Assembly: GCA_018398765.1 (NCBI GenBank)
Contig: JAHBMJ010001812.1
Span: 1 to 22,500, forward strand
Direction of reading: 5' to 3'
From: Chromera velia
Lineage: Eukaryota; Sar; Chromeraceae
Length of the DNA stretch: 22,500 bases
This document shows positions 1 through 11,600 of the stretch, one piece after another. Below the pieces are notes generated by a model, which saw only the letters and a list, made by a program, of their open reading frames with translations, was not told where the DNA came from and did no database searches. The translations under genes and the position numbers were made by a program. Numbering within the stretch: the first letter of the stretch is position 1; the number at the start of each line of letters is the position of its first letter.

Positions 1-564
1 CATGGCAATGCGGCCGTTGTTGAGCTCCTTGTTGCGGAGGTCAAGGTACTCCTCGGGATCCTCGGGCTTGCCGTAGGTGATGCCGGGGGCAACCTCATCG
101 GCGTCGGTCTGCTTGTAGAACACCTGGTCCATAAGGGCAACAAAGAGGGCAACCTGAGCCCAGCCGGCAGCGGGGAGGGCGGGGAAGGCAGCGAAGCCAC
201 CGGGGATATCAGAGAAGGCGGGGCCGTCCTGCTTGAAGGGAAGGTCGAAGCCGGCGTTGAGGTTTCCGGGGAGACGGGCACCGAGCTCGGTGGCAGCAAG
301 GCCGAGGATTCCGAGCATAGCGAGTCTTCCGTTCTTGAGCTCCTTGAGTCTGTACTCCTTGAACTTCTCGTCCTCAGGAGAGAGGTCAAAGGGGTTGAAG
401 ATGGGGAACCCGGGGAGACCGTACTTGCCGGAGCCGGGAGCGTCCTCGAAGGACATCTTCATCTCGGACCTGGCGGAACGAGCGACGGGCTTGACACCTC
501 CGAGAGTGAAGGCATCGACAGAGACTGCTGCGAAAGCGCAGACAGTGGCAGCGACGCACTTCAT
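1..564 (-). CDS. Light-harvesting chlorophyll a/c-type (FCP/LHC) antenna protein, 5' part
   Basis: Thylakoid antenna protein that binds chlorophyll and carotenoid and passes energy to the photosystems. Seen: an open frame of 188 codons from the ATG at 564-562 to the window edge, without intron or stop, so the 3' end is missing. Residues 1-18 form a hydrophobic signal peptide ending VDA, followed by Phe19. This matches the A/F cleavage site of bipartite presequences that target complex red-derived plastids; a short basic, Ser-rich transit stretch follows (about 19-36). Residues 75-83 (ELKNGRLAM) are the first LHC helix motif with its Glu/Asn/Arg pigment and salt-bridge residues. Residues 135-150 are a hydrophobic middle helix. 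Residues 177-188 ([12 protein letters not shown]) open the third helix, where the window ends. Third codon positions are almost all C or G, typical of a highly expressed gene. The lack of introns contrasts with the neighbouring myosin. Family assignment is secure; the exact subfamily is not. Confidence 0.95.
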   Translation of the reverse strand, partial: MKCVAATVCAFAAVSVDAFTLGGVKPVARSARSEMKMSFEDAPGSGKYGLPGFPIFNPFDLSPEDEKFKEYRLKELKNGRLAMLGILGLAATELGARLPGNLNAGFDLPFKQDGPAFSDIPGGFAAFPALPAAGWAQVALFVALMDQVFYKQTDADEVAPGITYGKPEDPEEYLDLRNKELNNGRIAM

Positions 565-1780
565 TTTGACGCAAAGTAAAAGTGGAGGTGTGTCTACGGA
601 ACTCAAAAGGTCGTGTAAAAGACAAACCGCTTGAGAGAGAGGTGGGTGGGAAGAAACGGGAGTTGTGAGAAGAAACCAAAAAATTAGAGGTGAAATTTGA
701 ATTTCGGAATTTCTGTGCATGGAAGGAGACGGCTGAATTGGAGACGCGCGCGTCCGGGTCCCGCGCGAAAGTACTCCGTGCGAGCAGAGAGTAAGTGCCC
801 CTCAAGCAAAGATCCTGACAAAAAATGGCGTGCGTGTACGTCCGCGCGCAAAAAAGCGCGCGAAGTTTCGAGGTTTGGGTATTTTTTACAGGCCGCAACA
901 TATACATGCATTCGCACTCATCTTGCAGGCATCATCGACGAGTGGTTGACTTAATTTCCTGTGAGCCCATTCCTCTGTCTAGACTTCTCGTCTGTCAGGA
1001 GTCGTGCGTCTGGATTAAGCGTGGCGAGGAAGTCCTAAAAGAACAAAGAGCAACAGTTTCATGAACCAACATTCAAACAACACGCCTGCACAAAAATTAG
1101 ACGTGTTTATGTAGTATTTCTTCGCTGTCCAGAGAGCTCCACCAGGCAAATCATGTGTACAGTCCTTTAGCATTGAAAATTCGTTCTGATCTTTTGCAAT
1201 TGCTTGCTGACTTTTAGCCTTTGAATCTGACAATGAGTCTTGGGACAGGAACATACGGAGTCCGAAGTCGACGAAATAATTCGATTCTGGAAATTCGCTC
1301 GTCCAGAGAGGTTCGCTCGAAGTGCTTCGATTCGTTCCACCTTGTCCAGTCATTCAACTTTCTGAATTCGTTGTTTGTCCAGCATCTGTATTCAAGTCCT
1401 TGACGAGACAGTCTGTTCCCTCTTGACTCCCCTATATGCATGCAATTCCAAGATTCACAGTCGCTCCCGAGCAACCAGATTCTGTGAACCTTTGTGCTGT
1501 CGCGCTGATTCTTCTCTCTGTCCCAATGTACTTCCTTCTAGGATGCCGCGTGGCAGGAAAGCTGCGTGGCACCTCTTGGCGGCCACCTGACCCTTTGCCC
1601 GGTTGTTTGTGAAATCCTTTGAGATTCCGTCTCGACATCTCTCGCATGTTCCCTCCTCCCTTCCCTTCCCTTCCTCTTTCGCTTCGTCTATCCACGCGCC
1701 TGTGCGTCTGTCCCTCCTCTCTCTCTTTGTGCTATTTTGTACTTCCCAACTCTTGTCATTTCGGTGGAATCTGCTTGCAG
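565..1780. promoter_or_regulatory. Divergent intergenic region between the LHC and myosin genes
   Basis: About 1.2 kb separates the LHC start codon (minus strand) from the first certain myosin exon (plus strand), so it should hold both promoters, both 5' UTRs and possibly a first myosin exon. I see no TATA-like box I would trust. A palindromic TGCATGCA lies at 1437-1444. The stretch 1646-1780 is pyrimidine-rich and ends in TTGCAG, so it is either an intron end or, because the myosin frame stays open back to an ATG at 1646, part of the first exon. No other coding sequence is supported here; the short open frames show no recognisable domain. Confidence 0.5.
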
Positions 1781-2465
1781 GGTGCGTATGTTTGGACAGC
1801 AGACTGCCCGGCAGTGAAGGCAGACCCCGGGATCTGCTTCGCGCTCTGTCTGGTGAAGGGGCCAGGGACAAAGCCAGAAACCCTCAGACTACAGCAGGCG
1901 TCTCCCTACGCAGAGGGCGAGTTTGATGTTCCAAAGGCGAAGTGTCTGAACGTCAACGAAGATGCAGACGTAGCCGAAGTGAGTGACTGAGTGAGTGAGT
2001 GAGTCTGTTTCTGACATTGAATAAAGTTGCAGAAGTGAAGTGAAAACAAAAGGAAAATGGAGAAGAGAAGTGCAGAGAGGAAAAAGGAAGAGATGCATTT
2101 TTAAAAGGACCAGAAAGGAACAGGGGAAGCGACGGGGCGAGGGTTGAGGGGAGGAAACTATTGAAAAGATGGAGGAAGAAGAAGAAGAAGGAGAAGGAGG
2201 AGACGGAGAAGGAGAAGGAGTGGAAGGGGAAGGAGTGAAAGGGGAACGAGAAGGAGAAGAAGGGGAAGGGGGAGGGGAAGGGGAGGGGGAAAAGAAGGGG
2301 GAGGGGAAATCAAAAGAAGCCGTAGAGATGAAGAGAAAGAAGCAAAACCAGGGAGATGGAAGGTGTTTGCGAGCAGCAAATAGGCCATAAAGGGAGGCTT
2401 AGAGTAATTCGGGGGCAACCAGGCTGAAGTTCCAGACTCATTATCCAGCGTCTCTTTCTCTCGCG

Positions 2466-2510
<45 letters not shown>

Positions 2511-3436
2511 CTCTGATTCAGGCCCACGAGCTCTCAGACCTTGTCCACACAAACGAGCCAGCGATTCTGGACAACCTCCGGAAGAGATACGAACGTTCTC
2601 AGATCTACGTCAGTCAGTCAGTCAGTCAGTTAGGCAGGCAGTCTTCCAGCTGCAGACAAATAGGGAAGGGCTGACTCCTTCTTCGTACTTTTGCTTTCGT
2701 CTAGGATGGAGCAAAAGCAACATCCACCTTGCTCCCTCCGCATCTGTCTTGTACTCAAGTTCAAGTATATTTTGTTTGGGTGCGCGTTCTTCCTTCGAGG
2801 TCGCGCATGTGTTTGTTTTTGCGTGTCTATGCATTTCTTTGCGTCTTCTCGATGAAGTGCCCGGGTGCCAGATTTCTTTCTTGCTGGCTGTTCTCTGCAG
2901 ACGTTCGCTGACCCTCTGTTGATTGCCATCAATCCATTCAAGGTCCGTCTCTGCCCGTGTCTCCCTTTTCAAGAGAGAAAGACATGACTTCATACACGAG
3001 GAACGCTCTCTCCATCCTTTTGGTCGCCTCTTTGTTTTGTTTCGTCATCTCTTCTGTGGCTGTCTCTGTGCGTTGACCTGATTTAAACTGTCCGCCCACA
3101 GCTTCTCTCCTCATTCCCATGACAAAGACCCACTTCTATGGTGAACCTATGAATTGGGGCATGCAAGACGATCGATTCACTAAACAAACAAAGAGTCACT
3201 CACTCCCACGCGAGAGAGCCTGGCTGCCTGCAGGACCTGAAAAACGCGACCCCTGAGACTGTGCGTCAGTACAGGAAGGCCGCCCTCTCAGCGGATGATG
3301 ACAACAAGAGCTTAGCCGGTCTGTCTGCTGGTCTCTTTCGCTCTCGCTCTCTCATATACACGTCCCCCGCGCATTGTTTTTCCAGAGCTTCTTGCCCCTT
3401 TTCCTCTTTCTGCATCAGCAGATACGTGGAGCGTGC

Positions 3437-3488
<52 letters not shown>

Positions 3489-3495
3489 TGTGTGT

Positions 3496-3534
<39 letters not shown>

Positions 3535-5620
3535 TCTGTCTGTCTGTTTACGTGTGTGAACATAGCTATGTGTGTTATAGCACGCGTCCGCGCGTGCATA
3601 CGTCTACGTATGTTGTGTAGGCGGATGATTGGTTGCATCTAGTGAGAGCTCCAGTCTCATTGTGTTTGATCATGCCCGCTTTGCGCTTCTTCCGGCTTCC
3701 TTCTCTTCGCCTTCCTATGTTCTCACAAGACGCAATTACTCATATTTCGTCGTTTGAATCGGATTTTGACACTACAAAGCGAATGAAAAATTGTGCAATC
3801 ATGAGGATGACCACCATGGACCCCAGAGTGTTCCTCTCCTGCACTCCTGTCCCTCCCTCCCTCCCTCCCTCCCTCACTCCCTGCAGGTGGAAGCCTCCAC
3901 GAAGACAAACTGCCCCCTCACGTTTTCACAATCGCGGCAGCAGCACAGGACCAACTGAACAGGTGCGGTGTGCTTCTGCATGTAGTTGGACGATTGGTTG
4001 TTCTTGTTGAGAAGCACTGGAGAGGTCAGACGGTTTCCTCACTGTTTTCCTGTCTCTGTTCTGCCATTCGTTCGTTTTACTCATTCTGACTCGCCGTCTT
4101 TCCCTCTTTCTGTCCTCGTCATGCTTTCTTTTCACCCAGCTGTACTGCCATTCTCTATTTTTTTCTTTCTTCTATCTCTTCCCTCCAGAACGAAACTGTC
4201 ACAATCGATTGTCGTCTCTGGGGAGTCGGGAGCTGGGAAGACAGAGACCGCCAAGCTGGTGATGAGGTACTACGCAAGCACGGCTCTTGCAAGGCAAATG
4301 TCCCGCAGTGGGCAGGCAGGACCGGGGAGGCGACGGGAGTCAGAGAGAGACAGGGACAGACTGGCGGCAGTCCGACGGCAGACAAACGCACTGGGACCCT
4401 CCGCTTGGGATCCTGCTGCAGACGCGGAAGTGGACACGGAACAGTGGGCCAAGGTAGGTGGGTAGGTGTGTGAATTCCTTCCTGAGTATCATTCATTTTT
4501 TGCTTGAGTATGTGATGTCAGTCAGACAGGGCTCGAAGGGCCTCAAAGTCGTGAAAAGAAAGAAAGAAGCAGCAGCTCGGGTGTCGCTTGCACGCATGAA
4601 TTCGTTCTGAAAGGTCTAGTCTGTTTTTTCCCTTTCGATTGCTATCTTGGTTATCACCAGGAGGTTGCACTGATGCAAAAGCGATTGCCTGTTTGTCTTC
4701 CCCTGTGTATCAGAACGAATGTAAAGACACAAAAATGGAAAGACACAAAACGGGGCATAATCACACTTTGCTTTTCTTCCTTTCTTCGTATCTCCTTGCA
4801 GGTCCCCAACAACAGGGTGCAGAACGCCGTGATGGCAGCGAACCCGGTGCTGGAGGCGTTTGGGAATGCCAAGACGGCGAGGAACGACAACAGCTCTAGG
4901 TTCGGGAGGTTCATGAGACTGATGGTTGCAGAGAGGGGAGGCATTCTGGGGGGATCCATGGAGAATTATCTCCTGGAGCGATCCAGAGTCGTCAGACAGG
5001 TGAGGGAGCGTCTGTTCTCTCCGTGCTTGTCGGTTAGAGACAGTGCAGGATTAAAAGGCAATGATTCCCTCCCTGCATCACTCTGCACCAGGTAGAGCTC
5101 CAGACGGACGAATAGGGAATGTCTGTGCATGCACAGATACAGAAACGCACACAAGAATATATTAAGAGGAGAGGAGCAGGTCGAATTTCAAGTGTAAAAT
5201 TGGCAGTTCATTCAAGAAGTGTCAAGGGGGGCCTTTTTTCTTCCTGCAAGAAGTTCGTTGGCTTTCGCTTGCAGACAGATACATTTCCTGTCGTCACCAA
5301 AAGCAAGACGTGTGTTTGTTGTATTGCTCGCTCATCGCTCTATGTGCAGACAAAGGGCGAAAGGACCTATCACGTGTTCTACCAGTTTGTCTCGGGAGCC
5401 TCGGCCAAGCAACGCGAAAGATACGAAATAGGGGATCTGAAGTCCTACAAGCTGCTCAGCCAGTCGGACTGCCAGAAGATTGAGGGAGTGGTCAGTAGGG
5501 AAATAGAAAAAACTCTCCCTCTCTCTCTCTCTCACACACACACACACAGACAGACACACACACACAGTCATACAGACACACACACAGTCATACACAGACA
5601 GAAACACACACATACACACG

Positions 5621-5658
<38 letters not shown>

Positions 5659-8600
5659 AACAAACTCACGCGCGCGCGCATGCAGCCACAGGTAGATGGG
5701 TTGGGTAGGGAGTGCTCGGTTCGAGAAAGAGGCGTCAGTGTGGGAGGAAGGGACTAGCTTTCAACGGCAGCCTGAGCACGTCAGAAACAGTTCCCCCAGA
5801 GCGGGCGTGATGATTCTTCCGTTCCCCATGCTTTTCAGTCATTTGATCCGAACGTAACCAGTCGACTTGCTGGAAATGTCCCCCCAAGTATTTCCGGTCA
5901 ATTTGCCAACTTATCTCCTTCAGGCATGCATCTGCCTTTTACGTACTGAAGAACAACAGCATCCGAAAGGAAAGAAAAACACCCTCACATACGTTCATCG
6001 ACTGCTGCCCCCTCTGCCTATTCATACACATGACGCTTTGCAAGCGTGCAGGACGACTCTGCGGAGTTCTCTCGGGTCCTCTCGGCTTTTGGGGAGATGG
6101 GCCTCCAGGAGGATGAGGTCGACAGCGTCTTGAAAGTCCTCGCAGGTCTGTGGGCGGGCAGAGAGAGGGAAACAAGGAGGGGTAGAATACAAGCAGGTTT
6201 GTGTCTGTGCTCTGCCAACTTTCATCAAGTGCGCTGGACATCTTCTCTGTTTCTTTTTTGCTGTCTTTGGTCTTGCCTGCAGCAATCCTACACGCTTCCA
6301 ATGTAGAGTTTCTGGCTGATGACTCTGGAGAGACCGACAGTGCGGCGTATCTTGACGGGGCCGGGATGGAACGTTTTGCGTTGGTGTCCTCCCTTCTCGG
6401 GGTCCACCCTGACGTCCTCTACCTAGGTCTGACACAAAAGAAGACGCAGATCCGCACCTCTGTGATCTATGGGAGGTACAAAAAGGACGAGGCACAGGTG
6501 AGAAGGGTGGGCGTTTGAAGCATTGAGAAGCCACTTGGGAAGTTATTTGCATTCGGTATGTCAGAGAACTTCGACTGAAAGAAAGCACTTGTGGACGCTA
6601 CGTAGCTCCACTGCATTCGATCAACAGCTGGTGTATACACGTAAGAACCATGTACTTTTTTTGTTGGACGATGAGTGCAAGAGGAAAGTTCCAATCTGGA
6701 TCTTTTTGGTGGGCATGAAAACGATTTAGGCCTTTCGGAATGGGACGATTTCTCTTCTGACATACAGCGAATACACAGAAGTCTACGAACCTCTCCCAGG
6801 GCTCTTCTGTAAAGTTTTTGTTTTTATCGTTCTTGTTTTGCATGATCTTGCGAAGGGTTAGGCAACGAGTGGTTCTCCTTGATTATGGGATCCATTCTCA
6901 CAGAGACGACATGCTGGATACAATTGTAAGTAACGAAATCCGGTTATCTCGTATGAGCTCTGCAGGTCCTTCTGGAGTCGCTGTTAAAGTCTGCATACGA
7001 CTGCCTCTTCTCCTGGCTCGTTGCGAGGCTGAACGTTTTGATTGAGCCAAGGGAGTGGGGGCCCTTCATTGGTCTGTCTAGCTAGTGATTCTATCCATCC
7101 TTTGGGGATATGCCTGACTCCTTCCTCTTTTTTTGTGCGCTCACGAATGTGCTTGCTTGCGGCCTGTGTGCCGTCTTCTGACTGCCAAAGCACTTCCATT
7201 TTTCTCTTTTCGGTATGTTTTGTGATGGTGCGAAACGCTACTGATTTCGGAAGGCTTTCGCCTGTCTCTATGCATCGCATATGCCTTTGTTTTCTTTTCC
7301 CGTGATCATGTTTTCAGGTGTTCTCGACATCTTTGGCTTTGAGTACTTCGCTGTGAACTCGTTGGAACAACTTTTGATCAACGTTACCAACGAGAGACTC
7401 CAGCACCTGTTCATCCAGATTGTCTTCGAACGGGTCCGTCAGTCAGTCAGTCAGTCAGTCAGTCAGGCAGTCAGTCAGTCAGTCAGTCAGTCAGTCAGTC
7501 AGTCAGTTAGTGATTCTGTCAGTCAGGCAGGCAGGCAGTCAGGCAGTCAGGCAGTCAGGCAGTCAGGCAGTCAGGCAGTCAGGCAGGCAGTCAGGCAGTC
7601 AGGCAGTCAGGCAGTCAGGCAGTCAGGCAGTCAGGCAGTCAGGCAGTCAGGCAGTCAGTCAGTCAGTCAGTCAGGCAGTCGGTTTGCATTGTTGTTTCTT
7701 CTATTCAGAGCCTCTCGTTGAGTCTCGCCTGCCTGCCCCTTGAGAGATCACGAAGGTGACCCAGAGAAAGAAAGCGCAGGTAAATGAGAAGATGACTCGA
7801 TGGACAAATCCACTCTACTTTTGCCGAAGAACACAGGAAGAGAAAGCGGGAAAAAGAGAAAGGGGAAGAAAGTGCCGGCTGCGACAAGAGAAAAAGAGTG
7901 GGACCTCCGCGCACGGAGCTTCTGATTTGTTTGTGTCTGTGTCTCTACACTCTGAACTCTTCTGTGTGCCTTCAGCAGGATATTCTGATTTACAATTTGT
8001 GAGACCCTTGGTTGCATGCCATTTGATTCTTTGCCGTGCTTCTCCTGTTCACCTTCTTTCTTCTCTTTCCACCTTTGAACGTCCTCCGCTCTCTCTGAGC
8101 TTCAATCTTCCTTTCTCTTCCCCTCTACTTGCAGGAGAAGACTCTCTACGAGAGAGAGCAGGTGGACGCTTCGTCTGTTGAGTTCAAGGACAACCAGCCA
8201 GTGATCGAACTCCTCACTGCTCCCGCAGCCAGAGGCAGGGCAGCAGGCGTGCTCGTCCTGCTAGAGGACCAGTGCAAAGCCCCAAAGGGCAGCGACCAGG
8301 TCTGTTGGGCTGGCCTTCTTCCCGTGATCATCTTCTGCATCTGCATCAAGCTTCGTCTGAATGATAGAGAGAAATGGACACAGGCCCAAACAGCCTTCTC
8401 TGTTGTTCTATCTTACTATCTTTGCTCTTCCACTCGCTCCCTGAGCGTTCTTCGTCTCTTTTTCGGTTTCGTCTTCTCTCTTTTTCTCTTTGTGCGCGCG
8501 AGTTTGTAAGGGAGATAGAGAGTCTGCGTTTCTCTTTCGCGTGAGCCCACGATGAAATTTGAGTTTGCACTTCTTCAGGGTTGGGTCTCCTCCATCCACA

Positions 8601-11600
8601 CCCACCTGAGCTCGCACCCGAACTACGAGAGGCCCCGGCAGGCCGTTACCAGTCACTTCACTGTCAAGCACACATCGGCAGACGTCACGTACAGGGGCGA
8701 CGGTTGTCTGGAGAAGAACCGGGACTTCCTCAAGGACGAACTGGAGGGCATCATGAGGGTTCGTTCGTTCGTTTGTTTGGCCATCTGTCCAACTCCGTCT
8801 TTCTCTGTTTGCCTGTCTGTCTTTCTGGCTGTCTGTCTGTCCGTGTGTGTGTCCGTCCATCTGTCTGTCTCTCTAGCTGTCTCTCTGTCTGCTTGTGTGC
8901 AGCAAGTTAGGAAGAATGACACAGGCGAGAGAGAAAAAGAGAGCAGAAAGTCGTGTCAACTGCATAATTTGGCAGATGAAATGACGAGAGCAGGTAGAAT
9001 GACGAACAGAGCAACAAATTGTTGAGAAAAGCAAACAAAAGATGTCGTGCACTGTTTTCTCAACCTCTTGTGCAGAATTCAGAGGACGAGACCATTCGGC
9101 AGCTCTTCGCCGAGTCCACACCGCCTCAAAGCGTCCAACAGCAGAATGCCCCACTCTCCGCCAGTGGTGCCCCTCAGAAGGCTCCAGCCAAGTTCATCAC
9201 CTCCCAGTTCGTTTCCGCTCTCGATAACCTTTTGGCGACCCTGAGCAACACAGGTTGCCACTTTGTCAGGTGCATGAAGCCAAACGACCAAAAGAAACAC
9301 GGCATTTTCGACAACATGAAGGTGCTCTCCCAGCTCCATTCCCTCAGCATCATCGAAGCTCTCCATCTGAAACACATTGGGTTCCAGTACAGGTGTGTGG
9401 GCAGTGGGCAGGGCTGCGACATATGTGCTACTTTCTTTCTTTCTTTCGATGCATGCATGTCATGTGCTTAATTCTCAAATGGAAGGAAGCACATGCATGA
9501 ATCATCTCGGGCACGGCTTTCCTTTCGGAAGATGAAACGGAACACTACAGATGGCCTCTTTGGACATCTTCTTTCTTCATTTGGTCGTCTGTGTGGTTAT
9601 GTTCTTCGTTGTTTGCACGTATTGCCCCGTCTTTACCGTATGCTGTGTCTTTTGTCTATTTGCTCTCCTGAATTCGCCATTCATTCATCCCTTCCTCGTC
9701 CTTTCTTTCCTTCAGGAAAACCTTTGCGGAGTTCGCGGACGAGTTCCGGCTGTTGATGCCTGAAATCGCGGACACCGAAAGAGACCCGTCAGTTTCCTTT
9801 TCTTCTTAATTCTGACGTCACGGAAGCAAACGGCTCTTTCCTTTCTCTCACACACATGCAGATCCACAGGAAGGAGCCCATGCAGGGTCCCATTCCAAGT
9901 GGTCAGACAACAGAGCATCAAAATGATGCGTAAATTTCTACCTGTAACTTCTTCGCCACCCTGTGTTCAGATCGAAAAACTTATATATTTACTCAAATTC
10001 TTAGTCACTGACATAGCAAGGAAAAGCCGAAGAAGAGAACATGCAGTCACAAATTGAGGTAGCCGACAAGAAAGAGGAGAAGGATAACTGCACGTCAATC
10101 TCTGCCTGCCTCTCCACAGGGTTTGATCAGAGCAATGTGTTCCCCTCTTTTCTGCATGTGTTCACTGCAGGCGGGCACTGACAATGGCGGTCACTGACAG
10201 ATACCTTGCGAGAGAGGACTGGCAGGTTCGTGGCCCTTCTTGTGTTCGTCTGTATGCGCGTTGACCTTCCTTTCTTGTGGATATTCTTCGTACCTCTCTC
10301 CAGCTCTCTGTCTTTCACCTCTATTTGTAAAATAGTTGTTCTCCTGCCTGTATGCATCTCGCCTGCGTGCGTGCATGATGTCAGTGGAGAAATCAATCAT
10401 TCAAGAAAAACAAAACGCGTAGGAGGATTGAGGGGAGAAGACTCACCTGAAGGGTTACCATGAGACAGACGCCTTTGCATGTATTTGTTTGTCCGTTTGC
10501 ATGCAGGAAGGCCGCTCGATGATTTTCATAAAGAGGCTGGGCAAGCGGAAGCTGGACAACTTGAAGAGCGACAAACTCCAGATGCTTCGACCTCTGTGCC
10601 AAAGGGTACAGGCAGCAGTGCGCATGCAGATGGCCCGACGGGAGCTCTCGTCCCTCCAGAGTCGCATCATCTCTATTCAGGCATGCAGTCGGAGGTCAGA
10701 AGAGAAAACGAAAAAGAAGAAATCATTTTGGAGGGGAAAATCCGGATGAATGGAGCAATCACGTTGGATCGGCAAATTGGACGAGAAACGCAAAGCGAGA
10801 AGGAGAGTCAACTGTGGATGACTTCCGATTCATTCGCAAAGATTTGTCGAGAAAAGATAGAGGAAAGTCAGATCCCTCCTGAGACCCTGATTGTCTTACA
10901 GTCTGCTTTCAAAAGAGACACATGTCCCCTGGAGCCTCTCCTTGTTCTTTAGCTTCGGTGTGGGTGTGCATGCATGCAAGCTTGCAGGTACTCTGTTCTT
11001 CAGCACTCGTTGAAGCTCCGAGCGATGAAACGGAACCTTGTGGGAGCCGCATTCCTCGTCAACGCAGGTGGGCCCATCAGTCCTCTCATGTCACATGAAG
11101 AGCTGTGCGTACAAGACTTAAACTCTAACCCTCAATTCGAAACAGTCGTTGCTCAAGCCTTCGCTTCCAGTAGTGATTCTCTCATCTTTTCCTGGGCCTC
11201 TACAGATACCTTCCTTAAGTCTTTCAGACATTTCAAGCTCTCTGTCTTCGTTCTTTTCTTCCCCATACATTCTTCCCCAGTTCCTGCAATACTTTGTGTC
11301 CTTCGCTTTTCTTCACCAACTCACCCAGTAGTGACTTTCCTCCGTCTTTCTCTCTTGCCTTCTCTTTATCTCGGACTGACCGCGTGCAGGGCGACGTCGT
11401 CTGATCGCTCTGAGAGCCTCCGTTGTCCTCCAGACGGCCTTCAGGGTCCTCTCTGCACAGCGAGAACTGGGCACTCTTAAGAGGCTGAAGAAGGAAGAGG
11501 AGACGGCAGTTCTCATTCAGGTGGGCTGGGTGGGGAAGGGCAGGAAGAGTTGGAAGAGAGAGGCACAGAGAGATTTGGCAGAAAGGAGGATGTTGCATCT

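Noticed and set aside
1214-1871. Minus-strand open frames (86-138 codons) between LHC and myosin
   Set aside because: No domain, low-complexity Arg/Lys/Gly composition, partly antisense to the first myosin exon.
2158-2418. Leucine-rich minus-strand and glutamate-rich plus-strand open frames
   Set aside because: Direct translation of the purine tract in intron 1.
7521-7655. CRISPR-like look of the regular GTCAGGCA repeats
   Set aside because: There are no spacers; it is a plain microsatellite with 4- and 8-bp periods inside a eukaryotic intron.
9862-9930. Possible extra myosin exon after CACATGCAG
   Set aside because: The exons at 9716-9787 and 10171-10225 join in phase (CC+G) and give a continuous converter; adding this stretch would insert unrelated residues, and its downstream edge lacks a GT donor.
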